DNA of 64,000 nucleotides from Nocardioides flavescens (GTDB taxonomy: Bacteria; Actinomycetota; Actinomycetes; Propionibacteriales; Nocardioidaceae), in contig NZ_WUEK01000006.1 in assembly GCF_009823805.1 (NCBI RefSeq), positions 62,001 through 126,000 on the forward strand, in the 5' to 3' direction. Both the position numbers and the translations under genes were made by a program. The notes under the pieces were generated by a model. That model was given only the letters and a program-made list of their open reading frames with translations, was not told where the DNA came from and did not search any database. Positions 8,669 to 17,800 of this stretch are shown here, piece after piece (position 1 is the stretch's first letter; every line of letters starts with the position of its first letter).

Positions 8669-8862
8669 CACCAGTTTCACCGGGTACCCGGTGAAACTGG
8701 TGCTCCCCGCACGAAGTTTCGTGAGGGAAGCGCGAGTTCGGTCGGGTCAGTGTGCTGCGGCGGCCGGCTGGGCGCTCATCGCCGACTGCCGTGACAGAAC
8801 TGGCGCTTCCCGTACGAAGTTTCGTGTGGGAAGCGTGAGTTCCACCGGGTACCCGGTGAAAC
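8669..8862. repeat. Composite palindromic repeat (CACCGGGTACCCGGTG / GGGAAGCG type) between convergent genes
   Basis: Positions 8669-8702 form a perfect 34-bp palindrome centred on CACCGGGTACCCGGTG, whose core recurs at 8843-8858. Between them are two hairpins built on ACGAAGTTTCGT flanked by CTTCCC/GGGAAG arms (8703-8731 and 8797-8842). The second hairpin pairs over more than 20 bp per side. No coding signal is seen here. Confidence 0.85.
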
Positions 8863-8873
8863 TCATGCCCGGG

Positions 8874-9395
8874 TCAGGCGAACGGGTTCGGCGTCCCGCC
8901 GGGGAGCTGGGCGAGCAGCTCGCGGGCCTGAGCGGCGCTCTTGTGCTCGACGAGCACCTCGTACTTCGTGGCGACGACCTGGGTGACCGAGGAGAAGTCG
9001 CGCTGGCCGCGGGTGGCGGCGTAGCCGACGAGGGCCCAGATGATGCCGAAGGCGCCACCGAAGATGGTGGTCGCGACGACCGTGGTCCAGAAGCTCTCCC
9101 CGTCGGAGAACAGCGAGAGCACGAGGCCGACGAAGACACCGAGCCACAGCCCCGAGAGCAGGCCGCCCACCGCGACACGGGAGGTGGTGAGCCGCCCGGT
9201 GATGCGCTCGATCCGCTTCAGGTCGGTGCCGACGATCATGCACTGCTCGACCGGGAACTTGCTGTCGGAGAGGAAGTCCACGGCCTTCTGCGCGGCGGCG
9301 TAGTCGTCGTAGACGGCCAGCGACTGCGGGAAGTCCAGCCCCAGCGGAGAGGTGCCCGGTCGACCCGGTGCCGGCGTGCCCATGCCCATGCTCAT
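8874..9395 (-). CDS. General-stress protein 17M-like (YflT domain) membrane-associated protein
   Basis: A 173-residue protein. The N-terminal half matches the GSP17M pattern, LAVYDDYAAAQKAVDFLSDSKFPVEQCMIVGTDLKRIERITGR (about 27-70). A glycine-rich hydrophobic region follows with two possible helices (VAVGGLLSGLWLGVFVGLVLSLF and TTIFGGAFGIIWALVGYAAT). In related proteins this central part resembles a glycine-zipper segment. The C-terminus has a second alpha/beta half (YEVLVEHKSAAQARELLAQL). ATG at 9395 has CAGACT 6 nt upstream. Role in stress is inferred from the family only. Confidence 0.75.
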   Translation of the reverse strand: MSMGMGTPAPGRPGTSPLGLDFPQSLAVYDDYAAAQKAVDFLSDSKFPVEQCMIVGTDLKRIERITGRLTTSRVAVGGLLSGLWLGVFVGLVLSLFSDGESFWTTVVATTIFGGAFGIIWALVGYAATRGQRDFSSVTQVVATKYEVLVEHKSAAQARELLAQLPGGTPNPFA

Positions 9396-9488
9396 GACGC
9401 CAGTCTGCCCGAGGCCCCTGTGCGTTGCCTGTGAGCCCGACCGCTCGCTCTCAGCCTCCGCACGGGTTCGGCCGTCACCCTGGCGGTC

Positions 9489-9653
9489 ATGACCCCTCGC
9501 CGCCGCGTCCTGCACACCGCCGGCCTGACCGCCTCGGCGGTCGTGCTGGCCCTGTCGGCCCAGGTGGCGGCCCAGGCCGACGACGCGGCCCCGCCCTCGG
9601 CGTACGGCGATGCGACCATCCTCGATCCCGACGACGGGGGCGACACGGCTTAG
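9489..9653 (+). CDS. Short exported peptide with twin-arginine-like signal
   Basis: A 54-residue gene. The N-terminus MTPRRRVLHTAGLTASAVVLALSAQVAAQA has basic residues, a hydrophobic core and an AxA-type cleavage site. It leaves a very short acidic mature part (DDAAPPSAYGDATILDPDDGGDTA). The ATG is supported by CACCCT at 9476-9481 with a 7-nt spacer. The TAG stop overlaps the -10 (TAGGAT) of purS. Too short for family assignment; the promoter-like signal and codon pattern favour a real gene. Confidence 0.5.
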   Translation: MTPRRRVLHTAGLTASAVVLALSAQVAAQADDAAPPSAYGDATILDPDDGGDTA

Positions 9654-9662
9654 GATCGGCGC

Positions 9663-9926
9663 GTGCCCAAGGTCGTCGTCGACGTCATGCCCAAGCCCGA
9701 GATCCTCGACCCCCAGGGCAAGGCGGTGCTCGGAGCGCTGCCCCGCCTCGGGTTCCAGGGGGTCGTCGACGTGCGTCAGGGCAAGCGCTTCGAGCTCGAG
9801 GTCGCCGGTGAGGTGACCGACGCGGTGCTCGCCCAGGTGCACGAGATGGCCGAGACGCTGCTGTCCAACCCCGTGATCGAGAACTTCGAGGTCCGCGTCG
9901 AGCAGGGCGTGGAGCAGAGCGCGTGA
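9663..9926 (+). CDS. purS: Phosphoribosylformylglycinamidine synthase subunit PurS
   Basis: An 87-residue small subunit of the FGAM synthase complex, which bridges PurQ and PurL so that ammonia can pass between them. The sequence shows the short PurS fold: [22 protein letters not shown], then [11 protein letters not shown], then [18 protein letters not shown] at 9663 has TAGGAT 6 nt before it. The stop overlaps the purQ start as GTGA, giving translational coupling. PurL is encoded separately at 15497. Confidence 0.95.
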   Translation: MPKVVVDVMPKPEILDPQGKAVLGALPRLGFQGVVDVRQGKRFELEVAGEVTDAVLAQVHEMAETLLSNPVIENFEVRVEQGVEQSA

Positions 9927-10603
9927 AGATCGGCGTCGTCACCTTCCCGGGCTCGCTCGACGACGTCGACGCCCAGCGCGCGGTGCGCATCGGCGGCCAC
10001 GAGGCCGTCGCGCTCTGGCACGGCGACCACGACCTGCGCGGCGTCGACGCCGTGGTGCTGCCGGGCGGGTTCTCCTACGGCGACTACCTGCGCTGCGGCG
10101 CGATCTCCCGCTTCTCGCCGGTGATGAGCGAGGTGATCGAGGCGGCCGGACGCGGTATGCCGGTGCTGGGCATCTGCAACGGCTTCCAGATCCTCTGCGA
10201 GTCGCACCTGCTCCCCGGCGCGCTGATCCGCAACGACCACCGCCGCTTCGTCTGCCGCGACCAGCGCCTGCGCATCGAGAACGCCTCGACCGCGTGGACC
10301 TCGGCCTACGCCGAGGGCGACGAGATCACCATCGTGCTCAAGAACGGCGAGGGCGGCTTCGTCGCCGACGAGGCGACCCTCGACCGGCTCGAGGGGGAGG
10401 GGCAGGTCGTGGCCCGCTACCTCGACGGCAACCCCAACGGCTCGCTGCGCGACATCGCCGGCATCACCAACGCCCGCGGCAACGTCGTCGGCCTGATGCC
10501 CCACCCCGAGCACTGCGTCGAGGAGCTCACCGGTGCCGGCACCGACGGCATCGGCTTCTTCACCTCGCTCACCGCCGACTGGCTGGCCACCGTCTCCGCC
10601 TGA
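9923..10603 (+). CDS. purQ: Phosphoribosylformylglycinamidine synthase subunit PurQ (glutaminase)
   Basis: A 226-residue class I glutamine amidotransferase that supplies ammonia to PurL. The nucleophile Cys85 lies in [11 protein letters not shown]. The downstream [13 protein letters not shown] element holds the catalytic His and Glu. [20 protein letters not shown] is the oxyanion-side signature. The start overlaps the purS stop by 4 bases. Eight bases after its stop begins the 32-bp-phased repeat array, which may end the purSQ transcript. Confidence 0.96.
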   Translation: MKIGVVTFPGSLDDVDAQRAVRIGGHEAVALWHGDHDLRGVDAVVLPGGFSYGDYLRCGAISRFSPVMSEVIEAAGRGMPVLGICNGFQILCESHLLPGALIRNDHRRFVCRDQRLRIENASTAWTSAYAEGDEITIVLKNGEGGFVADEATLDRLEGEGQVVARYLDGNPNGSLRDIAGITNARGNVVGLMPHPEHCVEELTGAGTDGIGFFTSLTADWLATVSA

Positions 10604-10610
10604 GCCCGCA

Positions 10611-10861
10611 CGCCGACCCGGCGCAGAGTGCTGCTGGACGTACGCCGACCCGGCGCAGAGTGCTGCTGGACGTACGCCGACCCGGCGCAGAGTGCTGCTG
10701 GTTGTACGCCGACCCGGCGCAGAGTGCGGCTGCGAAGGCATCGACCCGGCGCAGAGTGCTGAGGATTCCTCAGCACTTCATGCCGGGTCGGCGTACGTCT
10801 GACAGCACTTTCCGCCGGGTCGGCGTACGTCTGACAGCACTTCACGCCGGGTCGGCGTACG
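10611..10861. repeat. Array 1 of 32-bp-phased repeats: five direct units facing three inverted units
   Basis: The core GACCCGGCG starts at 10615, 10647, 10679, 10711 and 10743, exactly 32 bp apart. Its complement GGGTC starts at 10785, 10817 and 10849, again 32 bp apart. Typical unit: GACCCGGCGCAGAGTGCTGC then TGGACGTACGCC. The blocks meet at GTGCTGAGGA/TCCTCAGCAC. It lies between the convergent genes purQ and the DUF1906 gene. No coding signal. Confidence 0.95.
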
Positions 10862-10926
10862 GCGGGGCGGTCGCGAGCGGTCCGGGTCCCCACCCGGTGC
10901 ACGCTCGCGACCACCCGCCTTCCCCG

Positions 10927-10955
10927 CCGGTCCGCGGAGACCCCCCGCGGACCGG
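10927..10955 (-). terminator. Hairpin (CCGGTCCGCGG / CCGCGGACCGG), probable terminator
   Basis: An 11-bp GC-rich stem with a 7-nt loop just downstream of the DUF1906 gene. A second hairpin, GGTCGCGAGCG/CGCTCGCGACC (10869-10912), and a CCGGCGTACGCCGG palindrome (10960-10973) lie beside it. No U-tract, as is common in high-GC actinobacteria. Confidence 0.5.
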
Positions 10956-10989
10956 ACTGCCGGCGTACGCCGGACCGTCGCTACGACGG

Positions 10990-12381
10990 TCAGCGCTTGC
11001 CGGCCTGCAGCAGAGTCCAGGAGTCAGCCCCGAGAGAGCCGGTGGCGGCGATGCCGTGCTTGGCCTGCCAGGTGCGCACGGCCGCGTCGGTCGCGGTGTC
11101 GTAGCTGCCGGTGACCGGCAGCCCGTAGCGCGGCGAGGCGGCGTTGAGGGTGCGCTGGAGACGCTTGACGTCCTCGCCCGTGCTGCCGGTGGTGAGCGTC
11201 GGGGTCGGGCCGGCGGCGAGCAGCACCATCCACGCTTTGCGCGAGAACATCGCGGTCTTCTTCAAGCCGGCGCGCTTCTGCCACTTCTTCACGGCCTTGG
11301 TGAGCCGCTCGCTCCAGGCGCCCTTCGTCTTGCCCTTGAAGAGGCCCTGCTGCTTGAGCAGGCACTTGAGCGCGGCGACCTGCGCACCGTCCGGCTTGGC
11401 CGTGCGGGTCGGCGCCTTGATGCGCGAGTAGTTGGCCAGGTCGATCTGGGTGCCGTTGCAGGCGGTGGTCGGCGGGGTCACCGGAGCGGTCGGCGTGGTG
11501 GCGCCGAGCTCGAGGTAGTTGCTGTCGATGTTGATCGTCACCCCGCCCCAGGTCTCGTTGTGGCCGCCCTTGTACTGCTTCATGCGGCCGCCGGGACGCC
11601 AGCCGTCCTCACGGATGTAGGTCGTCGAGGTGTTGGCGACGCCGTCCCAGCGGGCGATCCAGATCTGGTCGGGCATGGTGAAGCGACCCGGGCGCAGCAC
11701 GCGGGCGTCGTCGAGGTCCTTGATGCCGGACCCGGCGCTGGAGTAGACGCCGGAGACGTAGCCGAGCGACTTGATCCCCTGGGTCCAGCCGCTCATGAAC
11801 GACAGGGCGGACTCGCGGCAGGCGGTGTTCTTGGAGTCGTAGCCCTCCATGTCGTACCAGAGGGTGCTGCCGGGCACGATGCCGAGCGCCTGGGCGGCGG
11901 CGACAGCCGTGGAGGCCTCGGCGCGGCCCTGGGCGAGGGCGGCGGAGTAGCTGCCGTCGGCACCGGCCGAGCCGTTGACGACCGCCTCGCCGTAGCGCGG
12001 GAAGCGCGGGTTGCAGAAGGCCTGCGGGCCGAGGGTGATCGGCAGGATCTCCCACCCCTTCGCGAGCTGGGTCGCGACCCAGGTCGAGGTGAGGTTGGGC
12101 TGGTCGCGGCAGGCGCGCGAGGCGCCGGAGGTGTAGACCCCCACGGCGCGGAACGGCGACGCGGCGAGCCAGGCGTCCATCTTGTACTGCTCGGGGGTGA
12201 GGCACTGGTCGAAGCCGTAGCCGGTGAAGGCGCCCGGGGTGACCGGGTTCGTGGCCTTGGCGGCGAGGACGGTGGGGGTCGTGGTCGCCGTCCCGAGCGC
12301 GCCCGCGGGAGCTGGTTGCAGGCCCACGAGGGCCGCTCCGAGGACGGCGGTCAGGACGGCGAGACGGGTGCGGCGAGGCAT
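10990..12381 (-). CDS. Exported DUF1906 (glycosidase-like) protein with C-terminal peptidoglycan-binding domains
   Basis: A 463-residue secreted protein. The signal peptide is MPRRTRLAVLTAVLGAALVGLQPAPAGA. Residues about 50-290 match the DUF1906/Rv2525c-like TIM-barrel: GYGFDQCLTPEQYKMDAWLAASPFRAVGVYTSG, TLWYDMEGYDSKN, SGVYSS, IWIARWDG. The last 150 residues contain peptidoglycan-binding (PG_binding_1) repeats, clearest in TGSTGEDVKRLQRTLN. It probably acts on or binds the cell wall; the reaction is unproven. AAGGAG lies about 8 bases before the ATG. The PG-binding half nearest the barrel (RIKAPTRTAKPDGAQVAALKCLL) is less canonical. Confidence 0.82.
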   Translation of the reverse strand: MPRRTRLAVLTAVLGAALVGLQPAPAGALGTATTTPTVLAAKATNPVTPGAFTGYGFDQCLTPEQYKMDAWLAASPFRAVGVYTSGASRACRDQPNLTSTWVATQLAKGWEILPITLGPQAFCNPRFPRYGEAVVNGSAGADGSYSAALAQGRAEASTAVAAAQALGIVPGSTLWYDMEGYDSKNTACRESALSFMSGWTQGIKSLGYVSGVYSSAGSGIKDLDDARVLRPGRFTMPDQIWIARWDGVANTSTTYIREDGWRPGGRMKQYKGGHNETWGGVTINIDSNYLELGATTPTAPVTPPTTACNGTQIDLANYSRIKAPTRTAKPDGAQVAALKCLLKQQGLFKGKTKGAWSERLTKAVKKWQKRAGLKKTAMFSRKAWMVLLAAGPTPTLTTGSTGEDVKRLQRTLNAASPRYGLPVTGSYDTATDAAVRTWQAKHGIAATGSLGADSWTLLQAGKR

Positions 12382-12503
12382 GACGAGGGCTCCTTGTGGG
12401 AGTCGGTGGGCCGGGGTCCGCCACGACCGTAAGTCACACCAGTCACACCCGTCACGCCGACGGGTCTAATTACAAGACTGTAGTTCGGAACGCCCTAACC
12501 GGC

Positions 12504-12614
12504 GTGGTTGAGCCGGTTCCGGCAACGGTGGTTGAGGAAGGACAAAGTCCTGTCTCGAAACCACTCCCGACGCGGAGTGGTTTCGAGACGGTCCTCACGG
12601 ACCTCCTCAACCAC
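12504..12614. repeat. GGTTGAGGA...CTCGAAACC repeats, two full units and a partial
   Basis: One full unit (12528-12564) and one inverted unit (12577-12614), with a truncated GTGGTTGAG at 12504. The inner stems are AGGAC..GTCC and GGTCC..GGACC. The TGA in the inverted unit is the stop codon of the MFS gene. Confidence 0.85.
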
Positions 12615-14061
12615 CGAGTGGGCGGCGGCGGGAGACGAACGTCAGGAGCGTGGCGACGAGAGCCAGCGCGGCCAGAGTGGCCGAGGCCAGGAACGCCGCG
12701 TGCGCGCCGTCGAGGAAGGAGGTGGAGGCACCGGACCCGGTGTGAGCGGCGAAGACGCTCACGATGACCGCGAGGCCGACCGCGCCACCGAGCTGCTGGA
12801 AGGTCTGCAGCAGACCGGAGGCGGCGCCGGCGTGCTCGGGCTCCACGCCTCCGAGGACGGTAGAGGTGACGGGCATGAAGACCAGGCCGGCCGAGACGCC
12901 GTTGAGCAGCATCGGGCCGAGGAGCCCGCTGAGGTAGCCGTCGCCGGCGCCGAGCGTGCTCAGCCAGGCGAAGCTCGCGGCGAGGCCGGTCGTGCCCGTG
13001 ACGATCATCGGCAGGGCACCGACGCGGCCGAGCAGCTGCGGCGTGACCCGCGACATCGTGAAGATGCCGAGCGTCAGGGGCAGGAACGCCAGACCCGAGG
13101 TCATCGGGCCGAAGCCGAGCTGGCCCTCGACGTACTGCACGACGAGGAAGAACATCGACAGCTGACCGGCGACCACCAGCCCGATGACGGCCAGGGCGCC
13201 GACGCGGCGGCGGTTGCGCAGCAGGGCGGGCCGCACCATCGGGTGCTCCACGCGGCGCTCGGTCGAGACGAGGGCGGCGAGCAGGAGGGCGGCGACCACG
13301 AAGCCCAGCACGGTGCGCACGGAGGACCACCCGTGCTCGGGGGCGCCGATGAGGGTCCACACGAGCGCGACCGCGCCGCCGGTGGCGGTCACCGCGCCGA
13401 CGAGGTCGAAGCGGCCGGGGCGGCGCGGGGTCTCGTCGAGGAAGCGGCGGGTGAGGGCGAGGACGGCGAGACCGATCGGGACGTTGATGAACAGCGTCCA
13501 GCGCCACGAGCCCAGGTCGGTCACGGCGCCGCCGAGAAGCAGGCCGATGGACATGCCGCCCGAGGTGACGGCGCCGAACAGGGCGAGCGCCCGCAGCCGG
13601 GCAGGCTCGTCGGGAGCGCTGGTCGTCAGCAGGGCGAGCACGCCGGGGGCGGCGAGCGCGGCGCCGGCGCCCTGGAGGGCGCGGGAGGCGACGAGCATGT
13701 CGGGCGAGGTGGCGAGACCGCCGACGAGGGAGGCGACGGTGAAGACGGCGAGGCCGGCCTCGAAGAGACGGCGGCGGCCGAAGACGTCACCGAGGCGGCC
13801 GCCGAGGAGCAGCAGCCCGCCGAAGGCGAGGGTGTAGGCGTTGAGCACCCACGAGAGCGACGCGGGGCCGAAGCCGAGGTCGGCGTCGATGTGGGGCAGG
13901 GCGACGTTCACGACGGTCGCGTCGAGGATGAGCATGAGCTGGGCGACCAGGACGATCGCGATGCCGGCGGCCGCGCGTCCCGCGCCGGAGGGGAGGTCGA
14001 CGGGGTGGTCGCTGCTGTCGCGGACCGTCCCGGTGGACTCGTCGAAGGTGGCGGAAGACAT
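12607..14061 (-). CDS. MFS drug transporter, DHA2 (EmrB/QacA) family, 14 TM
   Basis: A 484-residue inner-membrane antiporter, predicted to export drugs using the proton gradient. The start of TM1 (IAIVLVAQLMLILDATVVNVALPHI) has the DHA2 motif LDxTVVNVALP. Motif A is GGRLGDVFGRRRLFE (about 78-92). About 14 helices follow. ATG at 14061 was preferred to an upstream in-frame start that would run across the operator region. It is divergent from a TetR gene with palindromic operators between, a classic local efflux-regulator pair. The last codons and stop fall in a palindromic repeat. Confidence 0.9.
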   Translation of the reverse strand: MSSATFDESTGTVRDSSDHPVDLPSGAGRAAAGIAIVLVAQLMLILDATVVNVALPHIDADLGFGPASLSWVLNAYTLAFGGLLLLGGRLGDVFGRRRLFEAGLAVFTVASLVGGLATSPDMLVASRALQGAGAALAAPGVLALLTTSAPDEPARLRALALFGAVTSGGMSIGLLLGGAVTDLGSWRWTLFINVPIGLAVLALTRRFLDETPRRPGRFDLVGAVTATGGAVALVWTLIGAPEHGWSSVRTVLGFVVAALLLAALVSTERRVEHPMVRPALLRNRRRVGALAVIGLVVAGQLSMFFLVVQYVEGQLGFGPMTSGLAFLPLTLGIFTMSRVTPQLLGRVGALPMIVTGTTGLAASFAWLSTLGAGDGYLSGLLGPMLLNGVSAGLVFMPVTSTVLGGVEPEHAGAASGLLQTFQQLGGAVGLAVIVSVFAAHTGSGASTSFLDGAHAAFLASATLAALALVATLLTFVSRRRPLGG

Positions 14062-14109
14062 GGATGTGTGGTCCTGTTCTGCCCCCGAGGGGCGAGGTAC
14101 TCTTTGAAC

Positions 14110-14158
14110 CGGAGGATGGCTCCGCTTCCCTCCAGAACGATACGGAGAGTGTCTCCGT
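14110..14158. promoter_or_regulatory. Two palindromic operators between the MFS and tetR genes
   Basis: ACGGAGAGTGTCTCCGT (14142-14158) is a perfect 7-bp-arm palindrome. CGGAGGATGGCTCCG (14110-14124) has 5-bp arms of the same CGGAG sequence. They lie between the two divergent starts, as expected for TetR autoregulation and control of the transporter. Confidence 0.7.
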
Positions 14159-14186
14159 TTAGCAAGCACCGAGAGGAAGCACGCCC

Positions 14187-14741
14187 GTGCGCGCCGACGC
14201 GAAGCGCAACCGAGACCGCATCGTCGAGGTCGCGCGCCTGGTCTTCCGCGAGCAGGGCTACGACGCCCCGCTCGACGAGATCGCCAAGCGCGCCGAGGTC
14301 GGCGCAGGCACCCTCTACCGGCACTTCCCGACCCGTGACGACCTCGTCGACGCGGTCATGCAGTCGTGGGTCGACTCCGTCGACACCGCCGTCGACAAGG
14401 CGCTGGCCCACGAGGGCGACGGCCGGGCGGTGCTCATGGCGTGGCTCGAGACCTACGTCGGCCTGATCAGCCTCCACCGGGGCGGGCCCGCCAAGATCAC
14501 CACCGCGATGGGTGACCCGGAGTCGCCGATCCGCAGCAAGTGCCAGGTGCTCGCGGGGGCCAACCAGCGCGTCATCGAGCGGCTCACCGACGACGGCGTG
14601 CTGCGCGACGGCGTCGAGCCGCTGCAGCTGTGCCGCCTCGTCGGCGGCGTCGCCACGGTCGCCGACCAGAGCGAGCTCGACGCGCCCACGGTGCGCTCGC
14701 TCCTCGAGGTCGTCGCGGACGGGTTGGTCCGACAGCCCTGA
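14187..14741 (+). CDS. TetR/AcrR family transcriptional regulator
   Basis: A 184-residue repressor. The N-terminal HTH is canonical: RADAKRNRDRIVEVARLVFREQGYDAPLDEIAKRAEVGAGTLYRHFPTRDDLVDAV (residues 2-57). The all-helical ligand domain follows (LMAWLETYVGLISLHRGGPAKITTAMG). It is divergent from the DHA2 transporter across 125 bases that carry two CGGAG palindromes, so it probably represses the transporter and itself until a ligand binds. A GAGAGGAAGCAC stretch upstream of the GTG supplies a Shine-Dalgarno. Ligand unknown. Confidence 0.92.
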   Translation: MRADAKRNRDRIVEVARLVFREQGYDAPLDEIAKRAEVGAGTLYRHFPTRDDLVDAVMQSWVDSVDTAVDKALAHEGDGRAVLMAWLETYVGLISLHRGGPAKITTAMGDPESPIRSKCQVLAGANQRVIERLTDDGVLRDGVEPLQLCRLVGGVATVADQSELDAPTVRSLLEVVADGLVRQP

Positions 14742-14760
14742 CGTGGGGTACACCTGAGGC

Positions 14761-15486
14761 GTGGCAGACCCGGCACCCACCTCAGGCTGGCCTCCGCCGC
14801 ACCCCTCCCCGCCCCTGCCCGCGCCGCGCGAGTACGGCGTGCCGGGGACTCCGACCCGCCGTCCGCCGTACGTCGTGGGCGCGGTCGTCGCGTTGGTGCT
14901 CGTCGCCGTCGTCGTGGCGGTCGTGCTGCTCGTGACGGGTGGCGACGACCCCGAGCAGGGCACCGCGCGGGAGCCCGTCGCCTCGTCGTCGGCGCCCGCC
15001 GAGGCCTCGGAGAGCGCGAGCGCCGCGCCGGCGTACTCCTGCTGGGACGGCAGTGCCGCCACCGACCTCGCGCAGTGCAGCGCGCCGAGCGGGGAGGCCG
15101 GGCTGCGCTGGGTTTTCCCCGGCCTGGCGGACGCGCGCTGCGGGAAGGCGTCGGCGGGCGGCCCTGGCGTGACGACCCGGGTGCTGTGCGTCTACCGCCT
15201 GGCCGACGGCTCGCGCGCCCAGGTCGGGCTCTTCGCGTGGGCGTCGGTCGCGGACGGGCAGGCGTTCTACGACGGTCAGGGCCTGCAGCGCGACGCCACC
15301 ACGACTGCGGACGTCGTCACGTGGGGCGCCACCGAGGGCGGGCGGGCCAAGCTCGCCACGATGTACGCTGCCGCGCCGTACAGCGCGACGGTGACCTACC
15401 CCGCGGCCGGTGCCCTGAGCGCCGAGGACCGGGCCGCGCTCTCACCGCGCCCCGTCGGCGAGGTGACCGGGGTGGCGACGCAGTAG
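14761..15486 (+). CDS. Single-pass membrane protein with Pro-rich N-terminus and extracytoplasmic domain
   Basis: A 241-residue protein. Residues 1-36 are Pro-rich and cytoplasmic ([21 protein letters not shown]). One helix follows ([22 protein letters not shown], about 37-58), then an acidic Ser/Ala linker. The exported domain has four Cys in two apparent pairs ([21 protein letters not shown]...VLCVYRL). This layout is common in actinobacterial envelope proteins with no assigned function. TACACC lies 6 nt before the GTG but ends in C, so the leaderless call is weaker here. It precedes purL. Confidence 0.75.
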   Translation: MADPAPTSGWPPPHPSPPLPAPREYGVPGTPTRRPPYVVGAVVALVLVAVVVAVVLLVTGGDDPEQGTAREPVASSSAPAEASESASAAPAYSCWDGSAATDLAQCSAPSGEAGLRWVFPGLADARCGKASAGGPGVTTRVLCVYRLADGSRAQVGLFAWASVADGQAFYDGQGLQRDATTTADVVTWGATEGGRAKLATMYAAAPYSATVTYPAAGALSAEDRAALSPRPVGEVTGVATQ

Positions 15487-15496
15487 ATTGTCCGCC

Positions 15497-17794
15497 GTGC
15501 CCGCGCCCTCTGTGACAGGCCCGACGACCAGCCCAGTGACCGGACTCGACACCGTCGCCCACGCCGCCGAGGACCCCCAGCGGCAGCAGCCGTGGGCCGA
15601 CCTCGGGCTCAAGGCCGACGAGTACGCCAGCATCCGCGAGATCCTCGGGCGCCGCCCGACCTCGGCGGAGCTGGCGATGTACTCGGTGATGTGGAGCGAG
15701 CACTGCTCCTACAAGTCGACCAAGGTCCACCTCAAGCAGTTCTCCGAGATCCCGCAGGAGACGCCGGCCGGCGCGATGCTCGCCGGCATCGGTGAGAACG
15801 CCGGCGTCATCGACATCGGCCAGGGCTACGCGGTGACCTTCAAGGTCGAGTCGCACAACCACCCGTCGTTCGTCGAGCCCTACCAGGGCGCGGCCACCGG
15901 GGTCGGCGGCATCGTGCGCGACATCCTGGCCATGGGTGCCCGCCCCGTTGCGGTGATGGACCCGCTGCGCTTCGGCCCCCTCGACGCCGACGACACCCAT
16001 CGGGTGCTGCCCGGGATCGTCGCGGGCGTCGGCGGCTACGGCAACTGCCTCGGCCTGCCCAACATCGGCGGCGAGGCCGTCTTCGACGCGACCTACCTCG
16101 GCAACCCGCTCGTCAACGCCCTGTGCGTCGGTGTGCTGCGCCACGAGGACCTCCACCTCGCCAAGGCGTCCGGTGCCGGCAACCAGGTCATCCTCTACGG
16201 CGCCAGGACCGGCGGCGACGGCATCGGCGGCGTCTCGGTGCTCGCGAGCGAGACCTTCGAGGACGGCGGGCCCGCCAAGCGCCCGGCCGTGCAGGTCGGC
16301 GACCCGTTCATGGAGAAGCTGCTCATCGAGTGCACGCTCGAGCTCTTCGCCGCCGGCGTCGTCGCCGGCATCCAGGACCTCGGCGGTGCCGGGCTCTCCT
16401 GCGCCACCTCCGAGCTCGCCTCGGCCGGTGACGGCGGCATGCACGTCGACCTCGACAAGGTGCCGCTGCGCGACTCCACCCTCGCTCCCGAGGAGATCCT
16501 CATGAGCGAGTCCCAGGAGCGGATGATGGCCGTCGTCGAGCCCGACGACGTCGCCCGCTTCCTCGCGATCTGCGCCAAGTGGGAGGTCGACGCGACCGTC
16601 GTCGGCGAGGTCACCGACACCGGCCGTCTCCACATCGACTGGCACGGCGAGCGGGTCGTCGACGTGCCGCCCCGCTCGGTCGCGCACGACGGTCCGACGT
16701 ACCACCGCCCCTACGCGCGGCCCGAGGCGCAGGACGCGCTGCAGGCCGACGGCGCCGAGTCGCTGCCGCGCCCCTCGACCGGTGCGGAGCTGCGTGAGAC
16801 CCTGCTGCGCCTGGCCGGCAGCCCCAACCTGTGCGACAAGTCCTGGATCACCGACCAGTACGACCGCTACGTCCAGGGCAACACCGTCCTGTCGCAGCCC
16901 TCCGACTCCGGCATGGTGCGCATCGACGCGGAGACCGGCCTCGGGGTCTCGGTCTCGACCGACTGCAACGGCCGCTTCGCCGCCCTCGACCCGTACGCCG
17001 GCGCGCAGCTCGCGCTCGCCGAGTCCTACCGCAACGTCGCGACCGGCGGCGCGGTGCCGCTCGCCATCTCCGACTGCCTCAACTTCGGCTCGCCCGAGGA
17101 CCCGGGCGTCATGTGGCAGTTCGCCGAGGCTTGCCGGGGCCTCAAGGACGCCTGCCTCGAGCTCGGCATCCCGGTCACGGGCGGCAACGTCAGCCTCTAC
17201 AACCAGACCGGCTCGACGGCGATCCTGCCCACCCCGGTCGTGGCGGTGCTCGGGGTCGTCGACGACGTCACGAAGCGCACCCCCACCGGCTTCCAGGCCG
17301 AGGGCGAGCGGGTCTTCCTGCTCGGTGAGACCCGCGAGGAGCTGTCGGGCTCGGAGTGGGCCCACGTCGTGCACGGTCACCTCGGCGGCCTCCCGCCCGC
17401 CGTCTCGCTGGCGGCCGAGCGCTCGCTCGCCGAGCTGCTGCACGAGGGCGTCGGTCTGCTCACCTCCGCCCACGACCTCTCCGAGGGGGGCCTCGCCCAG
17501 GCGCTCGCGGAGTCGTGCCTGCGCCGCTCCGTCGGCGCACGGGTGGAGGTGCCGGGCGACGCGTTCGTCGCTCTGTTCTCCGAGTCGGCCGCGCGCGTGC
17601 TCGTCACGGTCGCGCCGGACGACGCCGACGCGCTCGTCGGTCTCGCGGAGCGCCACGGTGTGCCGATCGCGGCGCTCGGTGAGACCGGTGGCTCGGCGCT
17701 GTCGGTGTCGGGCGACTCCGGCGCGGAGTTCGAGGTCGACCTCGGCGACCTGCGCGAGACCTGGACCCGCACCCTGCCCGACGCGCTGGGCTGA
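15497..17794 (+). CDS. purL: Phosphoribosylformylglycinamidine synthase subunit PurL
   Basis: A 765-residue ATP-dependent large subunit that converts FGAR to FGAM with ammonia from PurQ. It is the short PurL form that needs PurS and PurQ, both present at 9.7-10.6 kb. Motifs: the N-terminal [32 protein letters not shown] block, [29 protein letters not shown], and two pseudo-symmetric halves, the second near [24 protein letters not shown] at 15497 is preferred to TTG at 15488 because TAGATT (15484-15489) lies 7 nt before it. arfB follows after 6 bases. Confidence 0.96.
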   Translation: MPAPSVTGPTTSPVTGLDTVAHAAEDPQRQQPWADLGLKADEYASIREILGRRPTSAELAMYSVMWSEHCSYKSTKVHLKQFSEIPQETPAGAMLAGIGENAGVIDIGQGYAVTFKVESHNHPSFVEPYQGAATGVGGIVRDILAMGARPVAVMDPLRFGPLDADDTHRVLPGIVAGVGGYGNCLGLPNIGGEAVFDATYLGNPLVNALCVGVLRHEDLHLAKASGAGNQVILYGARTGGDGIGGVSVLASETFEDGGPAKRPAVQVGDPFMEKLLIECTLELFAAGVVAGIQDLGGAGLSCATSELASAGDGGMHVDLDKVPLRDSTLAPEEILMSESQERMMAVVEPDDVARFLAICAKWEVDATVVGEVTDTGRLHIDWHGERVVDVPPRSVAHDGPTYHRPYARPEAQDALQADGAESLPRPSTGAELRETLLRLAGSPNLCDKSWITDQYDRYVQGNTVLSQPSDSGMVRIDAETGLGVSVSTDCNGRFAALDPYAGAQLALAESYRNVATGGAVPLAISDCLNFGSPEDPGVMWQFAEACRGLKDACLELGIPVTGGNVSLYNQTGSTAILPTPVVAVLGVVDDVTKRTPTGFQAEGERVFLLGETREELSGSEWAHVVHGHLGGLPPAVSLAAERSLAELLHEGVGLLTSAHDLSEGGLAQALAESCLRRSVGARVEVPGDAFVALFSESAARVLVTVAPDDADALVGLAERHGVPIAALGETGGSALSVSGDSGAEFEVDLGDLRETWTRTLPDALG

Positions 17795-17800
17795 CCTCGC

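Noticed and set aside
8691..9434. 247-residue plus-strand open frame
   Set aside because: It starts in the palindromic repeats and is antisense to the GSP17M-like gene; no domain and the composition of a shadow frame.
10611..10861. Possible CRISPR array
   Set aside because: Whole 32-bp units repeat with no unique spacers, the array reverses orientation at its centre, and there are no cas genes.
15317..17656. 779-residue minus-strand open frame
   Set aside because: Antisense to purL; no recognisable domain and typical shadow composition.
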